Shown here one piece after another: positions 1 through 6,926 of a stretch of 22,979 nucleotides of DNA. The DNA is from JAFGIT01 sp016929465 [NCBI: Candidatus Coatesbacteria bacterium] (GTDB lineage: Bacteria > B130-G9): contig JAFGIT010000205.1 in NCBI GenBank assembly GCA_016929465.1, positions 1 through 22,979 of the forward strand, given 5' to 3'. A model generated the notes under the pieces. The model saw only the letters and a list, made by a program, of their open reading frames with translations. It did not search any database and was not told the origin of the DNA. Position 1 is the first letter of the stretch. The number at the start of each line of letters is the position of its first letter. The position numbers were made by a program, and so were the translations under genes.

Positions 1-2
1 AG

Positions 3-20
3 ATCGCAAGTTCTTGCGAT
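3..20. repeat. Short perfect inverted repeat
   Basis: ATCGCAAG at 3-10 and CTTGCGAT at 13-20 are perfect reverse complements separated by TT. A two-base spacer is too tight for a full RNA hairpin, so it reads more like a dyad-symmetric protein-binding site, or the base of a stem belonging to a gene left of the window. No T-tract follows, so it is not a convincing terminator. Its role is unknown. Confidence 0.4.
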
Positions 21-40
21 TCCCAGATAATGGAAGAAAA

Positions 41-79
41 GGGGGGATTGAGGGGATGGGGGATGGGGGATGGGGGATG
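41..79 (+). repeat. G-run heptamer array (GGGGGAT), G-quadruplex-prone
   Basis: Runs of 6, 4, 5, 5 and 5 G are separated by ATTGA or AT, giving about three tandem copies of the heptamer GGGGGAT ending in ATGA. Five G-runs with very short loops are an ideal G-quadruplex pattern on the + strand. A related copy lies in inverted orientation at 432-462. No open reading frame covers the array. Confidence 0.75.
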
Positions 80-80
80 A

Positions 81-431
81 AATATTTAGAGCAGCTCCAA
101 CACCGATTGGGCGCTGGTCTTTCTATTGATGAGGAGTGCGACTCGAAATTACAGGTAATCTGTGGTCAGCTTAGATCTTAGCGTATTACTATCTAATTAA
201 TCTGCTTTGCTCAGCCAATGCCCCAGCGGGGCATCGTATGAATGACCGTGGAGTGCAGGCCGAAGGCCAAACCCACGGATTCGCGGAAGCCATCGAGATT
301 TGTGGTACTCAAATTACCCAAAATCCGAGGTCACACCGCTGTAGGGCGGCGGCTCGACATTGTCGTATGGACTCATTGAGCCGTCTGGACCTGATGGACA
401 GGCATGGACATATTATGCCGCTTCGCCTTCT
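81..431. other. Non-coding segment bracketed by inverted G/C-run arrays, with two hairpins
   Basis: This stretch has no gene I can support. It holds two neat stem-loops. ATGCCCC / GGGGCAT at 218-234 has a 3-base loop. CCGTGG at 246-251 pairs with CCACGG at 273-278 and encloses GGCC-GAA-GGCC at 258-268. Compact tandem hairpins of this kind resemble dispersed REP-like palindromic elements, which is inference from shape only. An 80-codon reading frame from 238 runs through the hairpins and the C-run array and is probably spurious. Confidence 0.5.
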
Positions 432-462
432 TCATCCCCCATCCCGCATCCCCCATCCCCCC
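432..462 (-). repeat. Inverted copy of the heptamer array
   Basis: C-runs of 5, 3, 5 and 6 are separated by AT or GCAT. Read on the minus strand they give the same G-run plus AT heptamers as the array at 41-79, also ending in GATGA. The two arrays therefore face each other across about 350 bases, like terminal inverted repeats. One unit is degenerate (CCCGC). Confidence 0.65.
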
Positions 463-505
463 ACAAGTTGTATCCGTTGACACCCCACAGATTGCGCGGC
501 AGCAT

Positions 506-534
506 TTGACAAGCTGGTTTACCCGATTGATAAC
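506..534 (+). promoter_or_regulatory. Candidate sigma70-type promoter for amrS
   Basis: TTGACA (506-511), a 17-base spacer and GATAAC (529-534, 4 of 6 matches to TATAAT). Transcription would start near 541, leaving a leader of about 10 bases before the ATG at 550, so translation would be nearly leaderless. Confidence 0.45.
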
Positions 535-549
535 TGGATTATAGGCATC

Positions 550-1722
550 ATGGATTATTCTCGACGAGACTTTCTGAAAGCATCCCTGGCATGTGCCTCA
601 TCACTGCTGCTCGCTCCGGGGGCGGCGCTTTCCCAGGACAAATCCGATCCGAGCAGCTCGCCGTCAGTCGCTCTGAGCAAGCACCCGGCACAATTCTATA
701 AGAAGCTGGATGGTAGCAGAATCCAGTGCCAGCTGTGCCCACGTGAGTGCATCGTCCCCGAGGGTGAGAGGGGATACTGCAGAGTCAGGGAGAACCAGAA
801 GGGAGAGTATTTCTCGATCGTCTATGGAAGACCGTGCACGTATCACGTCGATCCTATCGAGAAGAAGCCCTTTTACCACTTCATGCCTGGGACGACGGCC
901 TTTTCGCTTGCTGCCGCAGGCTGCAATATGCACTGCAAATTCTGTCAAAACTGGCAGATCTCCCAGCCGAAGCCGGAGGAGCTCAGGACCTTCGACCTGC
1001 CGCCGTCAGATTGCGTGTCGATGGCCCGCAAATCGAGGTGCTCATCAATAGCCATTACCTATACAGAGCCGCTCGTGTCCTACGAATATACGTCGGACAT
1101 CGCAAAGGCCTCATCCGCCTCGGGTCTTGCGACTGTCGTGATCTCCGCCGGCTATATAAACACGAAGCCTTTAGAGGGACTACTGAAGCATCTGGCCGCA
1201 ATCAAGATCGACCTGAAGGCCTTCGATGATTCGTATTACCGGAAGATATGTGAGACGACACTCGAGCCGGTTCTCGACACTTTGAAGACGATCAAAGCCT
1301 CTGGCGTGTGGCTCGAGATAGTGAATCTCATCCTGCCGACCCTTAACGACTCGGTGGAAGAGCACAAGCGGATGTTCGATTGGATATTGAAGAATCTGGG
1401 CGAATCGGTGCCATTGCATCTCACCAGGTTTCATCCCACCTATAGGATGCGCAATCTGCCTCCGACTCCGCAAAGCACCCTCCAGAAGCTCTATGAGCTG
1501 GCCAAGGAGATGGGGCTGAATTATCCGTATATTGGGAACGTTCCGGGAGATCCCGCGTCAAACACGTATTGCCCAAAATGCAAGAAAGCACTAATAATTC
1601 GCAGAGGATTTGCGATAAATAATATCGGGATAGTGCATTCCAAATGCAGATATTGTGGCGAACTGATACCAGGCATCTGGCCAGATTCGAGCGAAAGCAG
1701 GGAGCAGACACAGGTTGGTTGA
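550..1722 (+). CDS. amrS: AmmeMemoRadiSam-system radical SAM protein with Tat signal (AmrS-like)
   Basis: This 390-residue protein resembles pyruvate formate-lyase activase and AmrS, the radical SAM member of the AmmeMemoRadiSam set, whose reaction is not established to my knowledge. The radical SAM cluster motif C125-x3-C129-x2-C132 (CNMHCKFC) is intact. A Cys group (C60, C63, C67, C77) precedes it. Two CxxC pairs (341/344 and 366/369) close the protein, as in AmrS-type members. The N-terminus is unusual: SRRDFLKAS followed by a hydrophobic stretch to about residue 28 is a textbook twin-arginine signal, so a cluster-bearing enzyme may be exported folded. ATG at 550 is needed to include the signal; the ribosome site is weak (AGG at 543-545). 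The gene overlaps the next one by 8 bases, suggesting coupled translation. AmrA and Memo/AmrB partners are not in the window. Confidence 0.85.
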   Translation: MDYSRRDFLKASLACASSLLLAPGAALSQDKSDPSSSPSVALSKHPAQFYKKLDGSRIQCQLCPRECIVPEGERGYCRVRENQKGEYFSIVYGRPCTYHVDPIEKKPFYHFMPGTTAFSLAAAGCNMHCKFCQNWQISQPKPEELRTFDLPPSDCVSMARKSRCSSIAITYTEPLVSYEYTSDIAKASSASGLATVVISAGYINTKPLEGLLKHLAAIKIDLKAFDDSYYRKICETTLEPVLDTLKTIKASGVWLEIVNLILPTLNDSVEEHKRMFDWILKNLGESVPLHLTRFHPTYRMRNLPPTPQSTLQKLYELAKEMGLNYPYIGNVPGDPASNTYCPKCKKALIIRRGFAINNIGIVHSKCRYCGELIPGIWPDSSESREQTQVG

Positions 1723-3445
1723 TTTTCGGGTTCCGTACTTAAATAGAGTCCTCAAACCTCTGATATCACTCTTGGGTGGCGCGAAGGCGACCAAGCTTCT
1801 CTATGAGTGCTTCGCGGACCTTGGTCTTACCCCATTCATACTAAAGCCTGCGACCTATCATGAATTGGTTCAGGCGCTCACGGAGCGCTTGAAAGAGCAG
1901 CATCTTGCGGATGACGCCGCGATCGAGTCGTTGAGCAACAATTGGAGCATTGACGCGATTGCGGAAGACGAAGTGCTCTCACTGGACGACACGACCGACG
2001 AGAAGGTCATCCTGCCGTCCGACGCAGATTCGATTTGCAGGTTCCTTTCGGATGCCGCTCTCAAGGGCTCGGTAGCTGGCTTCACTGTCGGGGACGATGA
2101 GCCCAACGAGGCCCAAAAAGCGGTGTTGGATGCCACGGGCCTGGTTCTGAATTCGATATCGAAGCTGAAAGAGAACGACGAAAGCCCCTACTCCGCACAG
2201 GCTGGAACCCTCCTGGCGACGCAACTCGAGCGATATGAGCGCATCACTGCCTTTAGCAGAAACATCAACACGGTTGATATGGATCGGTTGAGGGAGAAGA
2301 TGACGCTCCTTGCCGATGTCCTTGCAGTCGGTGAAGTAGCGGTCTTCACGTCCAGCGATAGCGGCTCCTACGAACCTTTCTATGTCAGCGTCGAGGGTGC
2401 TTTGGACGACTTCGAGGTGAGCCTTCTTCTAGCGTCGATCGCCGAGGAGGTCGCCCTGAGACGCAATGTAGTCTCCGGCTTCGAGCAGGAATTGGAGAAC
2501 AGCTACCAGGAGTCGGTCATCTCGGCTGGCCTTCCGCAATACTGGGCAGCATTCCCGCTTCTGATGGAGAACGATTTCCTGGGCGCCGTGATCGTATTCG
2601 ACGATGCGAATGACATCTACACCGAGGACGAGGCAAATGCGATCTTGCGAGTGTGCAACCACATCGCCAGTGCACTTCAGAGCTGCATCCACCACGCCAA
2701 GGTCAGAAAACTCCAGCAAATGCTGGACGATGAACTGAGGGGCGTTGGCAGCGTACAGAAGCGGCTTCTCCCAGAGATACTGCCGAAGCTGAAGGGGTGT
2801 GAAGTCTCGGCATACTATCAGCCTTCCGGCAGAGCTAGTGGAGACTACTACGATGTCGTGAGGACATCGGAGAGCTCTCTGTCATTCGTCGTCGCAGATG
2901 TCTCTGGACACGGCGCGCCGGCCGCGGTCGTGATGGCCATGAGCAAGACCGCTTTCAGGCTGTTGCTCTCCCAGATGAATTCTTTGGATAGCATGTTCCC
3001 GGTGTTCAACAACTTCCTCTGCGACAACCTCGCGCCCGACATGTTCGTCACCGCGATGGGTGGAATAATTGACACCACCAACGGTGAGATTAGATACACT
3101 TCCGCAGGCCATAATCCCGCCATCATCGCGCGAGCTGAAACAAAGACATGCGAGTTGCTGGATGAGCACGATATGTTGTTGGGCGTCCTTCCAGACCAAC
3201 AATTCACGACGTCAACATGCCGGTTCTCCAGGGGAGACAAACTCATTGTCTATACCGATGGCATTACCGAAGCAAAGGGGAATGGCGGGGAGGAGTTTGG
3301 TCTCCCGAGACTGATCGAGGCAATAAAAAAGGCATCCAACACTTCATCGGTCGATGTTGCCCGAAGCATTATTTCGGCAGTAACGATACACATGCAGGGG
3401 CAGCCGCCGCACGACGACATGACTTTGTTAATTTTCTCCTTTTAA
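1715..3445 (+). CDS. GAF-domain SpoIIE-type (PP2C/PPM) serine phosphatase
   Basis: This 576-residue protein looks cytoplasmic. Residues 1-180 match nothing I recognise. Residues about 186-325 look like a GAF sensor, 328-350 form a charged helical linker, and 361-576 are a SpoIIE-type PP2C phosphatase. Metal-binding signatures are present: GDYYD (D377), ADVSGHG (D395), YTDG (D515) and HDDMT (D567/D568). Such enzymes dephosphorylate serine or threonine, classically anti-anti-sigma proteins in partner-switching circuits; no anti-sigma or STAS partner is nearby. The start is TTG at 1715, inside the 3' end of amrS, with AGGGAG at 1699-1704 ten bases upstream. The 8-base overlap points to translational coupling and perhaps a shared cue. 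The gene converges on the cyclase gene. Confidence 0.88.
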   Translation: MVDFRVPYLNRVLKPLISLLGGAKATKLLYECFADLGLTPFILKPATYHELVQALTERLKEQHLADDAAIESLSNNWSIDAIAEDEVLSLDDTTDEKVILPSDADSICRFLSDAALKGSVAGFTVGDDEPNEAQKAVLDATGLVLNSISKLKENDESPYSAQAGTLLATQLERYERITAFSRNINTVDMDRLREKMTLLADVLAVGEVAVFTSSDSGSYEPFYVSVEGALDDFEVSLLLASIAEEVALRRNVVSGFEQELENSYQESVISAGLPQYWAAFPLLMENDFLGAVIVFDDANDIYTEDEANAILRVCNHIASALQSCIHHAKVRKLQQMLDDELRGVGSVQKRLLPEILPKLKGCEVSAYYQPSGRASGDYYDVVRTSESSLSFVVADVSGHGAPAAVVMAMSKTAFRLLLSQMNSLDSMFPVFNNFLCDNLAPDMFVTAMGGIIDTTNGEIRYTSAGHNPAIIARAETKTCELLDEHDMLLGVLPDQQFTTSTCRFSRGDKLIVYTDGITEAKGNGGEEFGLPRLIEAIKKASNTSSVDVARSIISAVTIHMQGQPPHDDMTLLIFSF

Positions 3446-3474
3446 GGGGCGAAGCGCAAAAAGCCACCAGCCGA

Positions 3475-3519
3475 TTAGCGGAAGCAAGACCATCTATAGC
3501 TGGGAAATCACCCCGCTAA
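3475..3519. terminator. Possible bidirectional stem between convergent genes
   Basis: TTAGCGG (3475-3481) and CCGCTAA (3513-3519) can pair across a 31-base loop, in the 93-base gap between the phosphatase and cyclase genes. The position suits a terminator, but the loop is long and there is no proper T-tract on either side, so support is weak. Confidence 0.25.
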
Positions 3520-3538
3520 AGGGAGAGAGGCCAGAATC

Positions 3539-5269
3539 CTACCGTATGCCGATCAGCTCATAAAGCTGGACCGGCGTTGACCTTCCTTTGAGCGGTATGG
3601 CCTTTGTGGGCCGCAAGTCGAAGACCTTGTCGGATATCTTATTATAGGTGGAAGGGCCAACTAGTATCTGGTCCGGCTTGGCGGTGGTCTCGATCCTCTT
3701 CGCGGTATTGACCGGAGCTCCCAGAATTGTGTAGTCCATTCTCTTCAGACAGCCTATATCGCCCACCAAGACCTTTCCCGAATTGATTCCGATTTTGGCC
3801 TGGAATCTCATCTCCAGTGGCCTCCTGGCATTCAATTTGCTCAGGGCCTCGCGCATCTCGAGCGCGGTTAGAAGAGCTCTTTCCGGATCATCGTCGTGCG
3901 AAAAAGGCACGCCAAAGACAGCCAATATCTCATCGGCTATATACTTGTCCAACGTGCCCTCGCGCTTGAAGATGACCTCTGTCATTTCGCTGAAGTACTC
4001 ATTCAGCATACTCCTGACTACCGCCGGCTCATGCCGATCGCAGAAAACTGTGAAGTCAGTGATGTCCGAGAACAGTATCGTCACGTACGCCTCATGGACC
4101 TCGAGAGCGTTCTCAGGCCTCTGCATTATCCTGTCTATTACCGCCGGGGAGTGGTATCTGGCCATCTGACGCCGGAAGTTCTCCTGTTCCCTGAGCTTGT
4201 CGTTCAGCTGGGCCTGACTAATGGCCATCGCCGCGTGCGCGCTGAGCGCTGTGATCATATCCAGATCGTCCTGGGTGAAACGCCTGAACTTCTCTGACGT
4301 ATCGAGATAGATGAAGCCAAGCATATTGTCCAGATGAGAGACTGGCACGCACATCGCTGACCGGATGCCGAGCATTCTGATGCTCTCTTGCCTCTTCAAG
4401 CCGGGATCGAGCAGGGCATCTGTGATCAGCACTGCCTTCTTCTCCTTCAGAGCGATGCCCGCTATGCTCTTGCTTATGACAATTTTCTCGTGGGTTTTCT
4501 CGCCATCAACGTATCGGGCCTTCTTCGGAATCCACTCACCGGTTTCCTCATCGACGAAGACCATGACGCCGCGCTTCGCATCGACGTTCTCGAAGACGAG
4601 GTCCATGACAGTCTCCAGCAAATCGTCAAGGGAGACGGCAGATATGAGCGCCTTGCTTGCCTTATAGAGCACCGAAAGCATGCGAGTCCTCTTCGTCAGA
4701 AGAGAGACCTTGGGAGATTCCGCCGTCAATTCCTCGGGCAATCCCACTGCGCCCCCGGCTGCGAATGGCCGCATAATCTCTGCTACAGGTCGGAGTATGG
4801 TCTTCTGCATATCGATCGATGCATCGTTGTCTGTCAGCTCAATCAACGGGCTGGCATCGCCCGCGCTAAGGCTGGCTGATTTGAGGGCGAAATCACCTGT
4901 ATCCGGCGCTGACATGCCGAGTCCCACGGGGACGAATTGCAGCTTATAGTTGCCGACGCCGATTATGTCATTGGGCGTCAGTGAGACCGTCTCCGCCCTG
5001 AGGCCATTTACATAAGTTCCGTTCTTGCTCTCGAGGTCAACAAGCTCGCACCTGCCGGTCTTATCGAGTTCCAGCCTGACGTGTCTTCGGGATATGTTGG
5101 TGCCGGGCAGCTCGATATCAACATTGAGCCTATTCCCCTCTATTCTTCGACCTATGACATTGCTGCCAATCGAAATGGAAAGCTCGGTCTTCGCAGAGCC
5201 CGGCTCCATTATCACCAGCTTCGCAGATGGCGACTTCTGAAACGTCGGGCTAGCCAATTGCTCTGTCAC
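3539..5269 (-). CDS. FHA-GAF class III adenylate/guanylate cyclase
   Basis: A 576-residue soluble signalling enzyme that would make cAMP (or cGMP). An FHA domain (about 32-113) shows SRRH at 60-63 and KNGTYVNG at 82-89, the phosphothreonine-binding signature. A GAF domain spans about 195-352. The cyclase homology domain (392-545) keeps both metal aspartates (D402 in FSDITDF, D446 in YIADE), the base-selecting Lys (K442) and the transition-state pair N521/R525. The second base-selecting position is Thr (T513) instead of Asp, a substitution known in bacterial cyclases and compatible with ATP. I used the GTG at 5269. ATG at codon 21 (5209) is an alternative that leaves every domain intact; neither has a strong ribosome site. 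It lies 18 bases after the BFN gene and is probably cotranscribed with it. Confidence 0.88.
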   Translation of the reverse strand: MTEQLASPTFQKSPSAKLVIMEPGSAKTELSISIGSNVIGRRIEGNRLNVDIELPGTNISRRHVRLELDKTGRCELVDLESKNGTYVNGLRAETVSLTPNDIIGVGNYKLQFVPVGLGMSAPDTGDFALKSASLSAGDASPLIELTDNDASIDMQKTILRPVAEIMRPFAAGGAVGLPEELTAESPKVSLLTKRTRMLSVLYKASKALISAVSLDDLLETVMDLVFENVDAKRGVMVFVDEETGEWIPKKARYVDGEKTHEKIVISKSIAGIALKEKKAVLITDALLDPGLKRQESIRMLGIRSAMCVPVSHLDNMLGFIYLDTSEKFRRFTQDDLDMITALSAHAAMAISQAQLNDKLREQENFRRQMARYHSPAVIDRIMQRPENALEVHEAYVTILFSDITDFTVFCDRHEPAVVRSMLNEYFSEMTEVIFKREGTLDKYIADEILAVFGVPFSHDDDPERALLTALEMREALSKLNARRPLEMRFQAKIGINSGKVLVGDIGCLKRMDYTILGAPVNTAKRIETTAKPDQILVGPSTYNKISDKVFDLRPTKAIPLKGRSTPVQLYELIGIR

Positions 5270-5287
5270 TTGGCGCCGGTTAAGCCC

Positions 5288-5770
5288 TTACATTTTGTAT
5301 TTACCGAAATCCTCAGGCTCAAGGCTCTTGAGGATCTCGAGCAACTTATCGCTTTCGCTTATTTCCTGCGTCAGATCAACCACTGTAGTCTTCGTCAGGA
5401 CCTCGTCACTCACATAAATCGGAGCGGAGCAGCGCAAGGCAAGTGCAATCGCATCGCTCGGACGTGAATCCACCCCAATGACGGTCTTCTTGCACTTCAG
5501 GTAAAGCGTCGCGTAGTAGGTGCTGTCCCTGAGATCGTTGATCTCTATTCTGAGTAGTTTCGCGCCCAGCTCCCCCAATGTATTCTTCAGCAGATCATGT
5601 GTCATTGGGCGGGGAGCCTGGATATGCTCCATAGCAACGAAAATCGCGTTCGCCTCAGCATGCCCCAGCCAGATCGGAATCATCCTTCTGTCCTCGAGAT
5701 CAACCAAGAGCACGATGGGGCTCTGAGTCACGGGGTCAAGAGCTACTTTTCTCGGCTTGAACTCGATCAC
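5288..5770 (-). CDS. Bifunctional nuclease (BFN, DUF151) domain protein
   Basis: A 160-residue protein that consists essentially of one BFN/DUF151 domain. Recognisable family features are the N-terminal strand segment ending SPIVLLVDLEDRRMIPIWLG, then EANAI, RPMTHDL, and GVDSRPSDAIALALR near residue 100. Members are small cytoplasmic proteins. Nuclease activity was reported for plant homologues; the bacterial role is unclear. The start is GTG at 5770, supported by AGAGG six to seven bases upstream. The gene is first in a probable two-gene operon with the FHA-GAF cyclase and has a good promoter candidate about 50 bases upstream. A functional link to cyclic nucleotide signalling is inferred from position only. 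Confidence 0.88.
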   Translation of the reverse strand: MIEFKPRKVALDPVTQSPIVLLVDLEDRRMIPIWLGHAEANAIFVAMEHIQAPRPMTHDLLKNTLGELGAKLLRIEINDLRDSTYYATLYLKCKKTVIGVDSRPSDAIALALRCSAPIYVSDEVLTKTTVVDLTQEISESDKLLEILKSLEPEDFGKYKM

Positions 5771-5817
5771 TTAAGACCTCTTATATTCTATTTTTAAAAG
5801 TTCTACTCTAATGGTAA

Positions 5818-5846
5818 AAAATAAGCCCGCAGCTGATGTTTGTCAA
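5818..5846 (-). promoter_or_regulatory. Candidate promoter for the BFN-cyclase operon
   Basis: On the minus strand: TTGACA (5841-5846), 17 bases, TATTTT (5818-5823, 4 of 6 matches). The predicted start falls about 40 bases upstream of the GTG at 5770. The promoter separates this operon from the cytochrome genes that lie upstream on the same strand. Confidence 0.5.
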
Positions 5847-5906
5847 TTACGATGGATTTCAACGCAATTGCTCCACGCCCGGAATCGACTCTGAATTCCC
5901 ACGAGA

Positions 5907-6926
5907 CTACCCATGACATCGGAGACAGTCCTCGCCTGTGTCGGGATGATGCATCCAGGGACCGTGACACAAGCGACACACATCCGGATTCAACGATGTG
6001 TGGTCTGCATCCTGGGGTAATGCCGCTGCGTGACCACGGTGGTCTTCTGTCCTATGACAGGTCCCGCACGCTTCCCCGGATACCGGGAAATGACAGGTCA
6101 GGCAATGGCCATATCCCGGAGGCCCCCATCCGGCATTATGTGAATTCGGCGTCGCCTGCTCATGGCACCGGTTACAGAAGTCGGTCCGATGGCAGGTCTC
6201 ACATCTCTGCCGGTCCATGCCTGCCGAGACTCCGTGCCAGCGAAGCCGGAAGTGATTCGTGTGGTCATGGGGCGGATTGACCTCATGGCACGCCGAGCAG
6301 AATGAACCAGCGTGGCACATATCGCACCTGTTCTCGTAGGGAATGTCTCTACCCGACCGAACAATCTGGCCGTGAAGCTGCAGCCAGCTGCGCCGATGCG
6401 TAAGCGGCTCGAAGGTCTTTCCTATCCTGGTATGACAGATCGAGCAATCGCTCCCGAGGTTCCGATGCCGGGCATGACAGCGGATGCAGTCATCCTTCGA
6501 GGGCATGAATCTCGGCGAGACGGAATCGCTGCCTGCAACATCCCCGTGACACTCTGCGCAAGTGACGCCTGCATCAGAATGCAGAGCATGTGAAAAGACC
6601 ATGTCTTCAGTATAGATGTGCGCCTTGTACCATACGACTGAATCGCCCTTCAGACGAAAACTCATGAAGACCGAATACTGCGGATCGGATTTATGGCAGA
6701 CCTCACAAATCGCCTGGACCGGCATCCCGGCATACTTGGATGTCTCGGTGGAACTGTGGCAGTTCTCGCATTTCAATCCCAGCGATTTCACATGCTTTGA
6801 GTGGCTGTATTGGGGCTCATTGTCATTGCCCAGCCTTATGAATACAGCACAACCTATGAACACCAGCAGGGAAAGTAAGAGGAGACCCGCCAGTAATCGA
6901 GGCCGCCATTTGACTCGAGCTCTCAT
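5907..6926 (-). CDS. Thirteen-heme c-type cytochrome, membrane-attached
   Basis: This 339-residue protein has 13 CxxCH heme-attachment motifs, first Cys at 53, 74, 123, 147, 161, 201, 210, 242, 251, 275, 287, 317 and 334. It ends one residue after the last motif. Extra histidines between motifs suit bis-His ligation. Residues 11-31 are strongly hydrophobic, either an uncleaved inner-membrane anchor or a signal peptide; C26 (in FIGC) is a non-canonical lipobox candidate, which would make it a lipoprotein. The protein should act outside the cytoplasm as an electron wire. Its ATG shares one base with the stop of the beta-barrel gene upstream (TGATG), so the two are translationally coupled. A porin-cytochrome conduit, as in MtrAB or the Geobacter porin-cytochrome complexes, is inferred from the pairing; I do not recognise this exact cytochrome family. 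Confidence 0.9.
   Translation of the reverse strand: MRARVKWRPRLLAGLLLLSLLVFIGCAVFIRLGNDNEPQYSHSKHVKSLGLKCENCHSSTETSKYAGMPVQAICEVCHKSDPQYSVFMSFRLKGDSVVWYKAHIYTEDMVFSHALHSDAGVTCAECHGDVAGSDSVSPRFMPSKDDCIRCHARHRNLGSDCSICHTRIGKTFEPLTHRRSWLQLHGQIVRSGRDIPYENRCDMCHAGSFCSACHEVNPPHDHTNHFRLRWHGVSAGMDRQRCETCHRTDFCNRCHEQATPNSHNAGWGPPGYGHCLTCHFPVSGEACGTCHRTEDHRGHAAALPQDADHTSLNPDVCRLCHGPWMHHPDTGEDCLRCHG

Noticed and set aside
41-79. Heptamer array as a CRISPR
   Set aside because: There are no spacers and the units are 7 bases long.
238-480. 80-codon plus-strand reading frame in the left intergenic region
   Set aside because: It starts at the hairpin element, runs through both stems and the C-run array, has low-complexity Arg/His/Pro composition and lacks a ribosome site.
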